Shown here in pieces: positions 9,432-17,274 of a stretch of 64,000 nucleotides of DNA. The notes beneath the pieces were generated by a model. It worked only from the letters and a program-made list of their open reading frames with translations. It was not told the DNA's origin and made no database searches. Both the position numbers and the translations under genes were made by a program. Each line of letters opens with the position of its first letter. Within the stretch, counting starts at the first letter, position 1. Source of the DNA: JAUHXS01 sp965213575 (GTDB taxonomy: Bacteria; Bacteroidota; Bacteroidia; Chitinophagales; JAUHXS01); contig CBDBZN010000016.1 of the NCBI GenBank assembly GCA_965213575.1, positions 1-64,000 on the forward strand, given 5' to 3'.

Positions 9432-10754
9432 GTGGCTTTTATTATACAGAAATATTCTTTGTACCTGTTTTTTATTTTTTCTGCGGTTGGCTACTACCTA
9501 TTAGGTTATGAGATCAATCGTGAACAGTTTCTGTCTTTATTGCTTATATGTATAGTTTTGTTTTTTTGCTATATAGGTTTGTATAAACTTAGCGGAAATA
9601 ACTATAAGGCTCTTTTGATTATTTCTCTTTTATTTCATTGTATCTTTTTATTTAATATCCCAAATCTATCAAATGATTATATAAGGTTTATATGGGATGG
9701 AAGGCTCATCAATCATGGTGTAAATCCATTTAATCATTTGCCTAGTTATTATGTAGTTGATGATTTACAACGATTAGGTTTAGGCCGAAAATTATTTAGT
9801 CAGTTAAATTCGCCTAATTATTTTACTATTTATCCGCCGGTATGTCAAGCTGTCTTTTCTTTTGCTACCTGGCTATCGCCAAATAACATATTGGGAAGTG
9901 TATTTATAATGAAAGCTTTCATATTACTAGCTGAAATAGGCACGATCTATTTTATAATACGCATTTTAAAAATTTGGCAGCTACCGGCTAAAAAAGTTTT
10001 CTTATACGCACTCAATCCGCTTGTAATAATAGAAACTATGGGCAATATACATTTTGAAGCGATAATGATATTTTTTATGATTTTTTCAATTTGGTTATTG
10101 ATAAATGATCAATATTGGATTTCAGCTATTTTTTTCGGGTTATCAGTTTGCACAAAATTGATTCCCTTGATGTTTCTTCCGCTTTTATTCCAGCATTTAA
10201 GGTATAAAAAATGGTTTCAATATTGTTCAATTGTATGTTTAGTAACTATACTTTGCTTTTTACCTTTCATTAATAATACGATGACTAATAATCTTTTTTC
10301 CAGCGTAGCATTATATTTTAAGAAATTTGAGTTTAATGCAAGTATCTATTATATCATCCGCTGGATAGGGTTTCAAGTTAAGGGATACAACATTATTAAC
10401 ATAGCAGGTATATCTCTAAGTATTATTACATTATTATCGATTTTTGTTTTGTCGTTAAAGAAAAAAATAAGTGTTCTACAGCTTCCACATAATATGTTAT
10501 ATGCTCTAAGCATTTATTTATTATTAGCCACGACGGTACATCCATGGTACATTATTCCACTTATTGCATTAAGTATATTCACGAGATTTAAATTCGTTAT
10601 AGTATGGTCAGCTATGATTATGCTGAGTTATTACATATACAGTAATGCGCTACACGAAGAAAATATGTGGTTGATAGCAATAGAATATTTAATTGTTGGA
10701 GGATGGATGATTTATGAATTCCGGGTATTGAAATCTAACAGTTATAGCTATTAG
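9432..10754 (+). CDS. GT-C type membrane glycosyltransferase (mannosyltransferase-like, DUF2029/GT87)
   Basis: A 440-residue polytopic membrane protein with roughly ten or more hydrophobic segments. It has the features of polyprenol-phosphate-sugar-dependent GT-C glycosyltransferases. An acidic first loop reads LSNDYIRFIWDGRLINHGVNPF, where the Asp is the usual catalytic base. It is followed by YPPVCQAVFSFATWLSP and a late HPWYIIPL motif. Such enzymes move a sugar from a lipid carrier onto an envelope glycan or lipid on the periplasmic side of the inner membrane. Donor and acceptor cannot be told. The likely start is the GTG at 9432; no in-frame ATG is near. It lies 36 bases after the MltF-like gene and converges on glyS. 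Confidence 0.75.
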   Translation: MAFIIQKYSLYLFFIFSAVGYYLLGYEINREQFLSLLLICIVLFFCYIGLYKLSGNNYKALLIISLLFHCIFLFNIPNLSNDYIRFIWDGRLINHGVNPFNHLPSYYVVDDLQRLGLGRKLFSQLNSPNYFTIYPPVCQAVFSFATWLSPNNILGSVFIMKAFILLAEIGTIYFIIRILKIWQLPAKKVFLYALNPLVIIETMGNIHFEAIMIFFMIFSIWLLINDQYWISAIFFGLSVCTKLIPLMFLPLLFQHLRYKKWFQYCSIVCLVTILCFLPFINNTMTNNLFSSVALYFKKFEFNASIYYIIRWIGFQVKGYNIINIAGISLSIITLLSIFVLSLKKKISVLQLPHNMLYALSIYLLLATTVHPWYIIPLIALSIFTRFKFVIVWSAMIMLSYYIYSNALHEENMWLIAIEYLIVGGWMIYEFRVLKSNSYSY

Positions 10755-10814
10755 TTTATAGCAAGCAGCTTTGTAAATTAACTACTGAATTTAGTATTAA
10801 TGCTATAACTCAGG

Positions 10815-12350
10815 TTATGCCAGCAACCCCTTAATATCCACTTTCCCTAAAATCAATTTATCCAACCCGTCAATACTCACTCTTACCTGCGATAAAGAAT
10901 CACGATCTCTAATCGTCACGGTGTCATCTTCTAATGATTGATGGTCAACGGTAATACAATATGGCGTGCCAATCGCATCTTGTCGGCGATATCTTTTGCC
11001 AATCGAATCTTTCTCGTCGTACTGACAATTGATATCTAACTTGAGCGTATCCAATATACTTCTTGCTTTTTCCGGCAAATTGTCTTTTTTAGTCAATGGC
11101 ATTATGGCTGCTTTGATTGGAGCAAGTGGAGCCGGTATCTTCAATACTACTCTTGCAGAGCCATCTTCCAGCTTTTCTTCATGATAACCATTTGCAATGA
11201 TTGCTAAAAACATTCTATCTAGTCCAATCGAAGTTTCGACTACATAAGGCACATAACTTGTGTTTTCTTCAGGATCAAAATATTGCAACTTTTTCCCGGA
11301 ATGCTCTTCGTGGCTCTTTAAGTCAAAATCTGTTCTGGAATGAATGCCTTCCAGCTCTTTAAAACCCATAGGGAAATCAAACTCAATATCACAAGCAGCA
11401 TTTGCGTAATGAGCTAATTTCACATGATCGTGAAAACGATATTTACTTTCATCGATTCCTAATGCTTTATGCCATTTAATACGCTGCCCTTTCCAGTAAT
11501 CATACCATTTCATTTCTTCGCCGGGCTTTACGAAAAACTGCATCTCCATCTGCTCAAACTCACGCATCCGAAAGATAAATTGACGAGCAATAATTTCATT
11601 TCTAAAAGCCTTACCAATCTGTGCAATACCAAAAGGAATTTTCATTCTTCCGGTTTTTTGCACATTCAGATAATTAACAAAAATACCTTGAGCAGTTTCC
11701 GGACGGAGATAGATTTTGCTGGCGTTATCAGCCGTAGAACCCATATCGGTGCTGAACATTAGATTAAACTGTCTCACATCTGTCCACTCTTTGGAGCCAC
11801 TTACCGGATCGGCTATTTCACAGTCGATGATTAATTGTCGTACCGCTTCCAAATCCTCCGCTTCCATGGCTGTTTTAAATCGATTGTTGATATCATCAAT
11901 CTTCTTTTGATTTTCTAACACTCTTCCGTTAGTGGCAACAAATTGTTCCTTATCAAAGGAATCACCAAATCGTTTAGCTGCTTTATCTACTTCTTTATCA
12001 ATTTTCCCTCTTATTTTTTCAATATGCTCTTCAATCAATACATCTGCACGATATCTTTTTTTTGACACTTTATTGTCAATTAATGGATCATTAAAAGCAT
12101 CCACATGGCCCGAAGCTTTCCAAGTAGTGGGATGCATGAAGATAGCCGCATCAATTCCTACAATATTTTCATGCATCTGCACCATGCTTTTCCACCAATA
12201 CTGTTTAATATTATTTTTTAGCTCACTGCCATACTGCCCATAATCATATACCGCACTGAGCCCGTCATATATTTCACTTGATTGGAAAATATATCCGTAC
12301 TCTTTGCAATGCCCTATAATATTCTTAAAAAGATTGTCGTTGTTTGCCAT
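10815..12350 (-). CDS. glyS: Glycyl-tRNA synthetase (class II, alpha2 type)
   Basis: Charges tRNA-Gly. The 511-residue protein is of the homodimeric archaeal/eukaryal-like kind used by Bacteroidota, not the alpha2-beta2 form. Visible markers are the N-terminal YGQYGSELKNNIKQYWWKSM, RPETAQGIFVNYLN, motif 2 with FRNEIIARQFIFRMREFEQ, and motif 3 around ETSIGLDRMFLAI. The anticodon-binding C-terminal domain begins near PLAPIKAAIMPLTKK and includes YDEKDSIGKRYRRQDAIGTP. The start is the first ATG. It is divergent from gldA across 187 bases. Confidence 0.96.
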   Translation of the reverse strand: MANNDNLFKNIIGHCKEYGYIFQSSEIYDGLSAVYDYGQYGSELKNNIKQYWWKSMVQMHENIVGIDAAIFMHPTTWKASGHVDAFNDPLIDNKVSKKRYRADVLIEEHIEKIRGKIDKEVDKAAKRFGDSFDKEQFVATNGRVLENQKKIDDINNRFKTAMEAEDLEAVRQLIIDCEIADPVSGSKEWTDVRQFNLMFSTDMGSTADNASKIYLRPETAQGIFVNYLNVQKTGRMKIPFGIAQIGKAFRNEIIARQFIFRMREFEQMEMQFFVKPGEEMKWYDYWKGQRIKWHKALGIDESKYRFHDHVKLAHYANAACDIEFDFPMGFKELEGIHSRTDFDLKSHEEHSGKKLQYFDPEENTSYVPYVVETSIGLDRMFLAIIANGYHEEKLEDGSARVVLKIPAPLAPIKAAIMPLTKKDNLPEKARSILDTLKLDINCQYDEKDSIGKRYRRQDAIGTPYCITVDHQSLEDDTVTIRDRDSLSQVRVSIDGLDKLILGKVDIKGLLA

Positions 12351-12437
12351 GAAGCAAAGATAATCCTTTTGATTACGATTTTAGAATTACAATTTTTGAT
12401 TTTTACTAACGTTGTGAACTCTTACAGTTTGAGGTAT

Positions 12438-12517
12438 GAATTAAGAAGTAAGATTTATTACTCTAGTTGGTAAAACTTAAATTACATTTCGTATTTCTTA
12501 TATCTTACTTCTTATTC
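12438..12517. repeat. Imperfect inverted repeat between glyS and gldA
   Basis: GAATTAAGAAGTAAGAT at 12438-12454 is matched by ATCTTACTTCTTATTC at 12502-12517 on the same strand, forming a 16-17 base stem with one unpaired base around a 47-base loop. It lies in the divergent spacer between glyS and gldA. The surrounding DNA is the AT-rich ATTACAATTTTTG/ATTCGTAATTTT type that also occurs in other spacers here. It could be a stem in the gldA leader or a remnant of a dispersed AT-rich repeat; function unknown. Confidence 0.5.
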
Positions 12518-12537
12518 TAAATTCGTAATTTTAAAAC

Positions 12538-13443
12538 ATGTCGATCGATATTCAACATCTTACTAAAATCTATGGAACACAAAAAGCAGTAGATGATGTA
12601 TCATTTGAAATTCCTAAAGGTGAGGTTGTTGGTTTTCTTGGCCCAAATGGTGCCGGAAAATCTACCACAATGAAAATTCTTTCTTGCTTTATTCCTCCCA
12701 CCGAAGGTATCGCCAAAGTCTGCGGATATGACGTGACTACTCATCCCATCGAAGCTAGAAAAAAAATCGGTTACTTGCCGGAACATAATCCGCTGTATTT
12801 AGATATGTATGTGCGAGAGTATTTAGGTTTTGTTGCCGGCATCTACAAATTAAAAAATATTACGCAACGTGTTTCTGAAATGGTTGGCCTAACTGGATTG
12901 ACACCTGAATCTCATAAAAAGATAGGAGCCTTATCGAAAGGGTATAGGCAAAGAGTAGGCCTAGCTCAAGCCATGATCCATGATCCGGAAGTATTGATTT
13001 TAGATGAGCCTACTTCGGGATTAGATCCAAACCAACTGGTGGGTATTAGGCAGTTGATTCAAGACATTGGTAAAGAAAAAACAGTAATGCTGTCTACGCA
13101 CATTATGCAGGAGGTACAAGCGATATGTAATAGAGTAATCATCATTGATAGCGGGAAAATAGTAGCGGATGATCAACCGGATCAGCTACAGCAACAGAAA
13201 ATTAAATCTGAGGTAGTGATAACAGTAGAGTTTGAACAGGTTGTAGAAAAAGAGATCTTGTCGACACTCCCCGGAATTACTACCTTAAAAAATAGTAAGG
13301 GGAATGTATGGCATATTATAGCGGATCGTGATATACGTTCAGCTATTTCAAAATTTGCCATAGAAAAAGAATTAGGTATTTTGACAATTCAAAAAGAAAC
13401 AGATAATCTGGAAACAATATTCAGGAAATTGACCTCAAAATGA
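12538..13443 (+). CDS. gldA: Gliding motility ABC transporter ATP-binding protein GldA
   Basis: ATPase subunit of the GldAFG ABC transporter, needed for gliding in Flavobacterium johnsoniae. The 301-residue protein has Walker A (GPNGAGKSTTM, about residue 36), the Q-loop, signature ALSKGYRQRVGLAQAM, Walker B VLILDEPTSGLDP and the switch His in MLSTHIMQEV. The extra C-terminal domain of about 80 residues is typical of GldA. The stop overlaps the gldF start (ATGA, 13440-13443), so translation is coupled and the two are one operon. Linkage to gldF and gldG raises the call above a generic ABC-2 ATPase. Confidence 0.92.
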   Translation: MSIDIQHLTKIYGTQKAVDDVSFEIPKGEVVGFLGPNGAGKSTTMKILSCFIPPTEGIAKVCGYDVTTHPIEARKKIGYLPEHNPLYLDMYVREYLGFVAGIYKLKNITQRVSEMVGLTGLTPESHKKIGALSKGYRQRVGLAQAMIHDPEVLILDEPTSGLDPNQLVGIRQLIQDIGKEKTVMLSTHIMQEVQAICNRVIIIDSGKIVADDQPDQLQQQKIKSEVVITVEFEQVVEKEILSTLPGITTLKNSKGNVWHIIADRDIRSAISKFAIEKELGILTIQKETDNLETIFRKLTSK

Positions 13444-14171
13444 TTAGCATCTTAAAAAAGGAAATTAATTTATTTTTCAGTTCCATGATAGGCTACATCA
13501 TTCTCATCGTGTTTTTATTAGCCGCGGGTTTGTTTATATGGGTTTTTCCTGATACCGGTATTCTCGACCAGGGCTATGCAAATCTTGATCCACTTTTTGT
13601 AATGGCTCCTTGGTTTTTTATCTTTTTAATCCCTGCTATTACCATGCGATTGTTTGCGGAAGAGTTCAAAACAGGCACGATAGAATTGCTTGCTACTAAA
13701 CCATTAACTGACTTACAAATTGTATTAGGAAAATATTTTGCGTCGTTGATATTAGTATTGATTGCCTTATTGCCGACACTACTTTATTATTACACCATTT
13801 TACAGCTTGGTAGTCCGGTAGGCAATCTAGATGTCGGCGCCACTTGGGGCTCTTATATTGGCCTAATAATGCTAAGTGCAGGTTTTGTAGCGATCGGGCT
13901 CTTTGCTTCTTCTCTTACCGATAACCAGGTGGTAGCTTTTGTGGTAGGATTATTTTTGTGTTTTTTTTGCTATATCGGATTTGATTATTTGAGTAGTATT
14001 GGGATTTTTATAGGTACGTTTGATACATTTATTTTAAACTTGGGCATTAACGAACATTACAACTCTATCAGCAGAGGTGTAGTAGATACAAGAGATATCA
14101 TCTATTTTTTAAGCTTAATCTTAGTTTTTTTATTAGTAACTAAAACGGTGGTGGAAAGCAGAAAGTGGTAA
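13440..14171 (+). CDS. gldF: Gliding motility ABC transporter permease GldF
   Basis: Inner-membrane ABC-2 permease partner of GldA. The 243-residue protein has about six hydrophobic segments, starting with MIGYIILIVFLLAAGLFIWVF. It carries the family stretch PAITMRLFAEEFKTGTIELLATKPLTD, which in this family contacts the ATPase. It overlaps gldA by four bases and is followed after one base by gldG, a compact gldA-gldF-gldG operon. Confidence 0.93.
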   Translation: MISILKKEINLFFSSMIGYIILIVFLLAAGLFIWVFPDTGILDQGYANLDPLFVMAPWFFIFLIPAITMRLFAEEFKTGTIELLATKPLTDLQIVLGKYFASLILVLIALLPTLLYYYTILQLGSPVGNLDVGATWGSYIGLIMLSAGFVAIGLFASSLTDNQVVAFVVGLFLCFFCYIGFDYLSSIGIFIGTFDTFILNLGINEHYNSISRGVVDTRDIIYFLSLILVFLLVTKTVVESRKW

Positions 14172-14172
14172 A

Positions 14173-15876
14173 ATGAAACGTACTTCTAAAAAAATACAAT
14201 CCATTATTAAGCTTGGGCTATTATTAGCGATTATAATCGCAGTAAATATCATTTCATCTTCTGTTTATACTCGTTTAGACCTTACGACTGATAAAAGATA
14301 CACATTGTCAGATGCTACAAAAACCTTATTAGATAATCTAGAAGATGTCGTGTATGTCCAAGTGTATTTAGAAGGAGAGGGTTTTCCGGCCGGATTTCAA
14401 AAACTGCAAACTGCTACTCGAGAAATGCTTGATGAGATGCGAAGCTATGCAGGGAGCAAAATTCAATATGAATTTATCGATCCTTTAGCTGGAGTAAATG
14501 CTGATCAGCAAAAAGAAGTATATCGAGATATGGTGAAAAAAGGTTTACAACCTACCAGTCTAAATATACAAGAAGAAGGCAGCTATTCTCAAAAAGTGAT
14601 ATTTCCCGGTGCAATTTTATCTTATCAAGGCAAAGAAACGCCATTAGTACTGTTGCAAAATCAAGTTTCTTTGGGTTCTCAACAGGTTTTACATAATTCC
14701 ATTTCATTATTAGAATATGGTATCGTTAATTCTATTAAAAAACTTGTGAATGAACAAAAACCTAAAATAGCGTTCATCAGAGGGCAAGGAGAATTGAATA
14801 ATGATGAAGCGTATGATTTTAAACAAGCATTGGATGATTACTATCAAGTAGATACCATTCATTTACCTACTACGCTGTTTATTCCAGCGAATTATAAAAG
14901 TATCATTATTGCCAAGCCTACAAAATCTTATTCAGAAAAAGATAAATTTAAAATTGATCAATACATCATGCGAGGTGGGAATGTACTGTGGCTGGTAGAA
15001 TCCCTCAAGGCCGATATGCAATACATGAAGGAAGATCAAGTATTTGTTACTCCACTTAATGAAACAAACTTGAGTGATCAACTATTCAAGTATGGAATAC
15101 GAATTAATAATGATCTGATACAAGATTTGAACTCGTTACCTATCCCGATAGTAGTCGGCCAGCTCGGTAATGCTCCCCAAACACAATTATATCCTTGGCC
15201 GTATTTCCCGCTGGTATTTGCTGAAGCACAACATCCGGTAGTTAAAAATTTAGATGCCATAGCTTTCCAATTTGTTAATTCTATTGATACTGTGAAAAGT
15301 CAAAATGTGCGAAAAACTATTTTATTAAAAACATCTCCCTATACCAAAGCCTTGTTGTATCCAGTTAGGGTACACCTTTCCATGTTACAACAGAAGCCCA
15401 ATCCTGCTATGTATAATCAGCCCAATTTACCGGTTGCAGTCTTGCTTGAAGGTAATTTTACATCTGTTTTTAAAAATAGGCTAGCACCTTCTACATTAAA
15501 TATGATAGATACACTTGACGAGCTGGATTTCAAAACAGAAGGACAACCTTCCAAAATGATCGTGATATCAGATGGTGATGTGATGAAGAATGAATACACT
15601 GCTAAGGGAGTTCATTATCCGTTAGGCTTTTATCGGTATACAGAACAAACGTATGACAATAAAAACTTCTTGTTAAATGCTATAGAATATTTAAGTGATG
15701 AATCAAATTTAATCCAAACACGAAACAGAGAAGTAAAGATCAGGTTACTGGATAGAATAAAAGTAAAAGAAGAAGCGGCAAAGTGGAAATTATTTAATAC
15801 TGTACTACCGATTGCTTTAGTTATCTTATTTGGGCTGGTATTCAACTTTATTCGCAAGAAAAAATATGCTAAATAA
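14173..15876 (+). CDS. gldG: Gliding motility ABC transporter auxiliary protein GldG
   Basis: GldG is the large, mostly periplasmic partner of GldF. The 567-residue protein has an N-terminal membrane anchor (about residues 12-30, LGLLLAIIIAVNIISSSVYTR). The conserved LDLTTDKRYTLSDATKTLLDNL follows, then a long soluble region of the ABC-transporter auxiliary domain type (about 35-470). A C-terminal membrane helix (about 540-560, LPIALVILFGLVFNFI) ends in a basic tail. The start is one base after the gldF stop. Operon position and topology agree with GldG. Confidence 0.92.
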   Translation: MKRTSKKIQSIIKLGLLLAIIIAVNIISSSVYTRLDLTTDKRYTLSDATKTLLDNLEDVVYVQVYLEGEGFPAGFQKLQTATREMLDEMRSYAGSKIQYEFIDPLAGVNADQQKEVYRDMVKKGLQPTSLNIQEEGSYSQKVIFPGAILSYQGKETPLVLLQNQVSLGSQQVLHNSISLLEYGIVNSIKKLVNEQKPKIAFIRGQGELNNDEAYDFKQALDDYYQVDTIHLPTTLFIPANYKSIIIAKPTKSYSEKDKFKIDQYIMRGGNVLWLVESLKADMQYMKEDQVFVTPLNETNLSDQLFKYGIRINNDLIQDLNSLPIPIVVGQLGNAPQTQLYPWPYFPLVFAEAQHPVVKNLDAIAFQFVNSIDTVKSQNVRKTILLKTSPYTKALLYPVRVHLSMLQQKPNPAMYNQPNLPVAVLLEGNFTSVFKNRLAPSTLNMIDTLDELDFKTEGQPSKMIVISDGDVMKNEYTAKGVHYPLGFYRYTEQTYDNKNFLLNAIEYLSDESNLIQTRNREVKIRLLDRIKVKEEAAKWKLFNTVLPIALVILFGLVFNFIRKKKYAK

Positions 15877-15927
15877 TTAATTCGATAATTAGTTGATGTG
15901 CTGATTTGAGAATGTGTCTAAAGGTAA

Positions 15928-15977
15928 CGTCATTCCAGTCCGGTAATGCCAAAGGCATTGCGAGAGCCGGAATGACG
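15928..15977. repeat. Imperfect 50-bp GC-rich hairpin downstream of gldG
   Basis: CGTCATTCC at the left end pairs with GGAATGACG at the right end, and TAATGCC pairs with GGCATTG around an AAA loop; the middle of the stem has mismatches. It is much richer in GC than its surroundings and sits between gldG and the DUF4340 gene. It could be a terminator or attenuator for the gld operon, or a single REP-like repeat. I did not see a second copy in the window. Confidence 0.5.
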
Positions 15978-16034
15978 GCAATTGTGCAACAGATAAACAA
16001 TAGATATAACTATGAAAATTAATATGATAATTTT

Positions 16035-17078
16035 ATGAAAAAAACTTACTTATACATCATCATTTTATTCGCACTTTCAGTAGTTGCTTATTTATTATTA
16101 AAAGATCAAAGTAACAGTTCACTAAATGTTGATGAAACAGGATTTGCAGTAAAGAATATAGAGGAAGTTGATCAAATATTTATGACCAGTAAAGATGGCC
16201 GAAAGGTATTATTAACTAAACAAGATGATGATTGGCTAGTTAATAGGAGATACATAGTACGGCCAAAAGCGATGGAAATTTTACTTAAAACCATCAATAC
16301 TTTAAAAGTTAAATTCCCTGTTCCTAAAAGCGCAAAAAATGAAGTGGTAAAAGCACTAGCTACTAGGGGAATAAAGGTCGAAGTTTATAAAGGAGAAAAT
16401 AATTTAGTTAAAACTTTCTATGTAGGTGGCCCTACGGAAGATTATACCGGTACTTATATGATTATGGAAGGTGCTCAAGCTCCATATGTGATGACGGTGC
16501 CACTCTTTAACGGATACTTAACTACCCGTTTTTTATTAAACGAAACGGAGTGGCGTGACAGGAGCATTTTTGCTTACCGAATTGAAGATATTCAGTCAGT
16601 TTCAGTAATGTATCCTGATAGTGTTAAGAAAGGATTGCAAATAGAGGTGGTGAATGAAGATTCATTCTTGCTAAGAACTGCTTCAGGCAAACCTGTGGAT
16701 TTTAATGCTTCTCAAGAAAATATGAGTGCATACTTAGGATTTTACCGTTTCATTGCTGCCGAAGCTTTTATGAATGATTATGCCAAAAAAGACTCTATTT
16801 TAGGTAATGAGCCTTTTTGTATCATCACGGTTAAAGATGTAACCGGTTATGAAAATACCGGCAAACTTTATCACAAGCCGTTAGATAAAGGGACAAAACA
16901 ACAATATGATGAAGAAGGAAATTTAATGCCTTACGACACTGACAGATATTTTATCAGTCTTAATAATGGAAAAGAATTTCTGATAGTACAAGATTTTGTA
17001 TTCCAAAAACTCTTGAGGAGCCTGGAAGAATTCAGATCGCTTGATTCCGAGCTTTCTAGCAGTAATAAAATTAATTAG
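16035..17078 (+). CDS. DUF4340 domain-containing membrane-anchored protein
   Basis: The 347-residue protein has one N-terminal membrane segment (residues about 4-22, TYLYIIILFALSVVAYLLL) and a periplasmic region. That region has the DUF4340 pattern: FAVKNIEEVDQIFM, the DDWLVNRRYIVRP stretch, EVYKGENNLVKTFYVGG and TEWRDRSIF. DUF4340 proteins of unknown function are often encoded next to GldG-like ABC auxiliary genes. Here the gene follows gldG on the same strand after 158 bases that contain a hairpin, so it may be a partner of the exporter. The Gld link is inference from position. Confidence 0.75.
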   Translation: MKKTYLYIIILFALSVVAYLLLKDQSNSSLNVDETGFAVKNIEEVDQIFMTSKDGRKVLLTKQDDDWLVNRRYIVRPKAMEILLKTINTLKVKFPVPKSAKNEVVKALATRGIKVEVYKGENNLVKTFYVGGPTEDYTGTYMIMEGAQAPYVMTVPLFNGYLTTRFLLNETEWRDRSIFAYRIEDIQSVSVMYPDSVKKGLQIEVVNEDSFLLRTASGKPVDFNASQENMSAYLGFYRFIAAEAFMNDYAKKDSILGNEPFCIITVKDVTGYENTGKLYHKPLDKGTKQQYDEEGNLMPYDTDRYFISLNNGKEFLIVQDFVFQKLLRSLEEFRSLDSELSSSNKIN

Positions 17079-17271
17079 CTAATAGGCTAATTCGAAAATG
17101 ATTGTAGTTGCTTGGAAAAAAAGACCGCTTCCCAACCCAGGAACTTAGACTTAATAATTGCCTTACTTGCGATCTTTAAAATCAATGTATTATTCTCACT
17201 GAATTCTCCAAAGTCTTGATGATAAAAGCCTTGTCATTTGCAAATTAACTCAATTAGCTAATAGGCTAATT
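17073..17271. repeat. Pair of identical 20-bp direct repeats, each a palindrome
   Basis: AATTAGCTAATAGGCTAATT occurs at 17073-17092 and again at 17252-17271. Each copy is a small palindrome (AATTAGC, six-base loop, GCTAATT). The pair brackets 159 bases without an open frame, between the convergent ends of the DUF4340 gene and the beta-helix gene, and the first copy overlaps the DUF4340 stop. It could be a bidirectional terminator pair, or the ends of a small inserted segment. The DNA between the copies holds no recognisable gene or RNA. Confidence 0.6.
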
Positions 17272-17274
17272 GAA

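Noticed and set aside
10740..10810. Inverted repeat AGTTATAGC / GCTATAACT between the ends of the glycosyltransferase and glyS genes
   Set aside because: Arms are only 9 bp and AT-rich with a 53-base loop, partly inside coding sequence; likely chance.
11469..11762. Plus-strand open frame of 97 codons within glyS
   Set aside because: Shadow of the conserved class II synthetase core.
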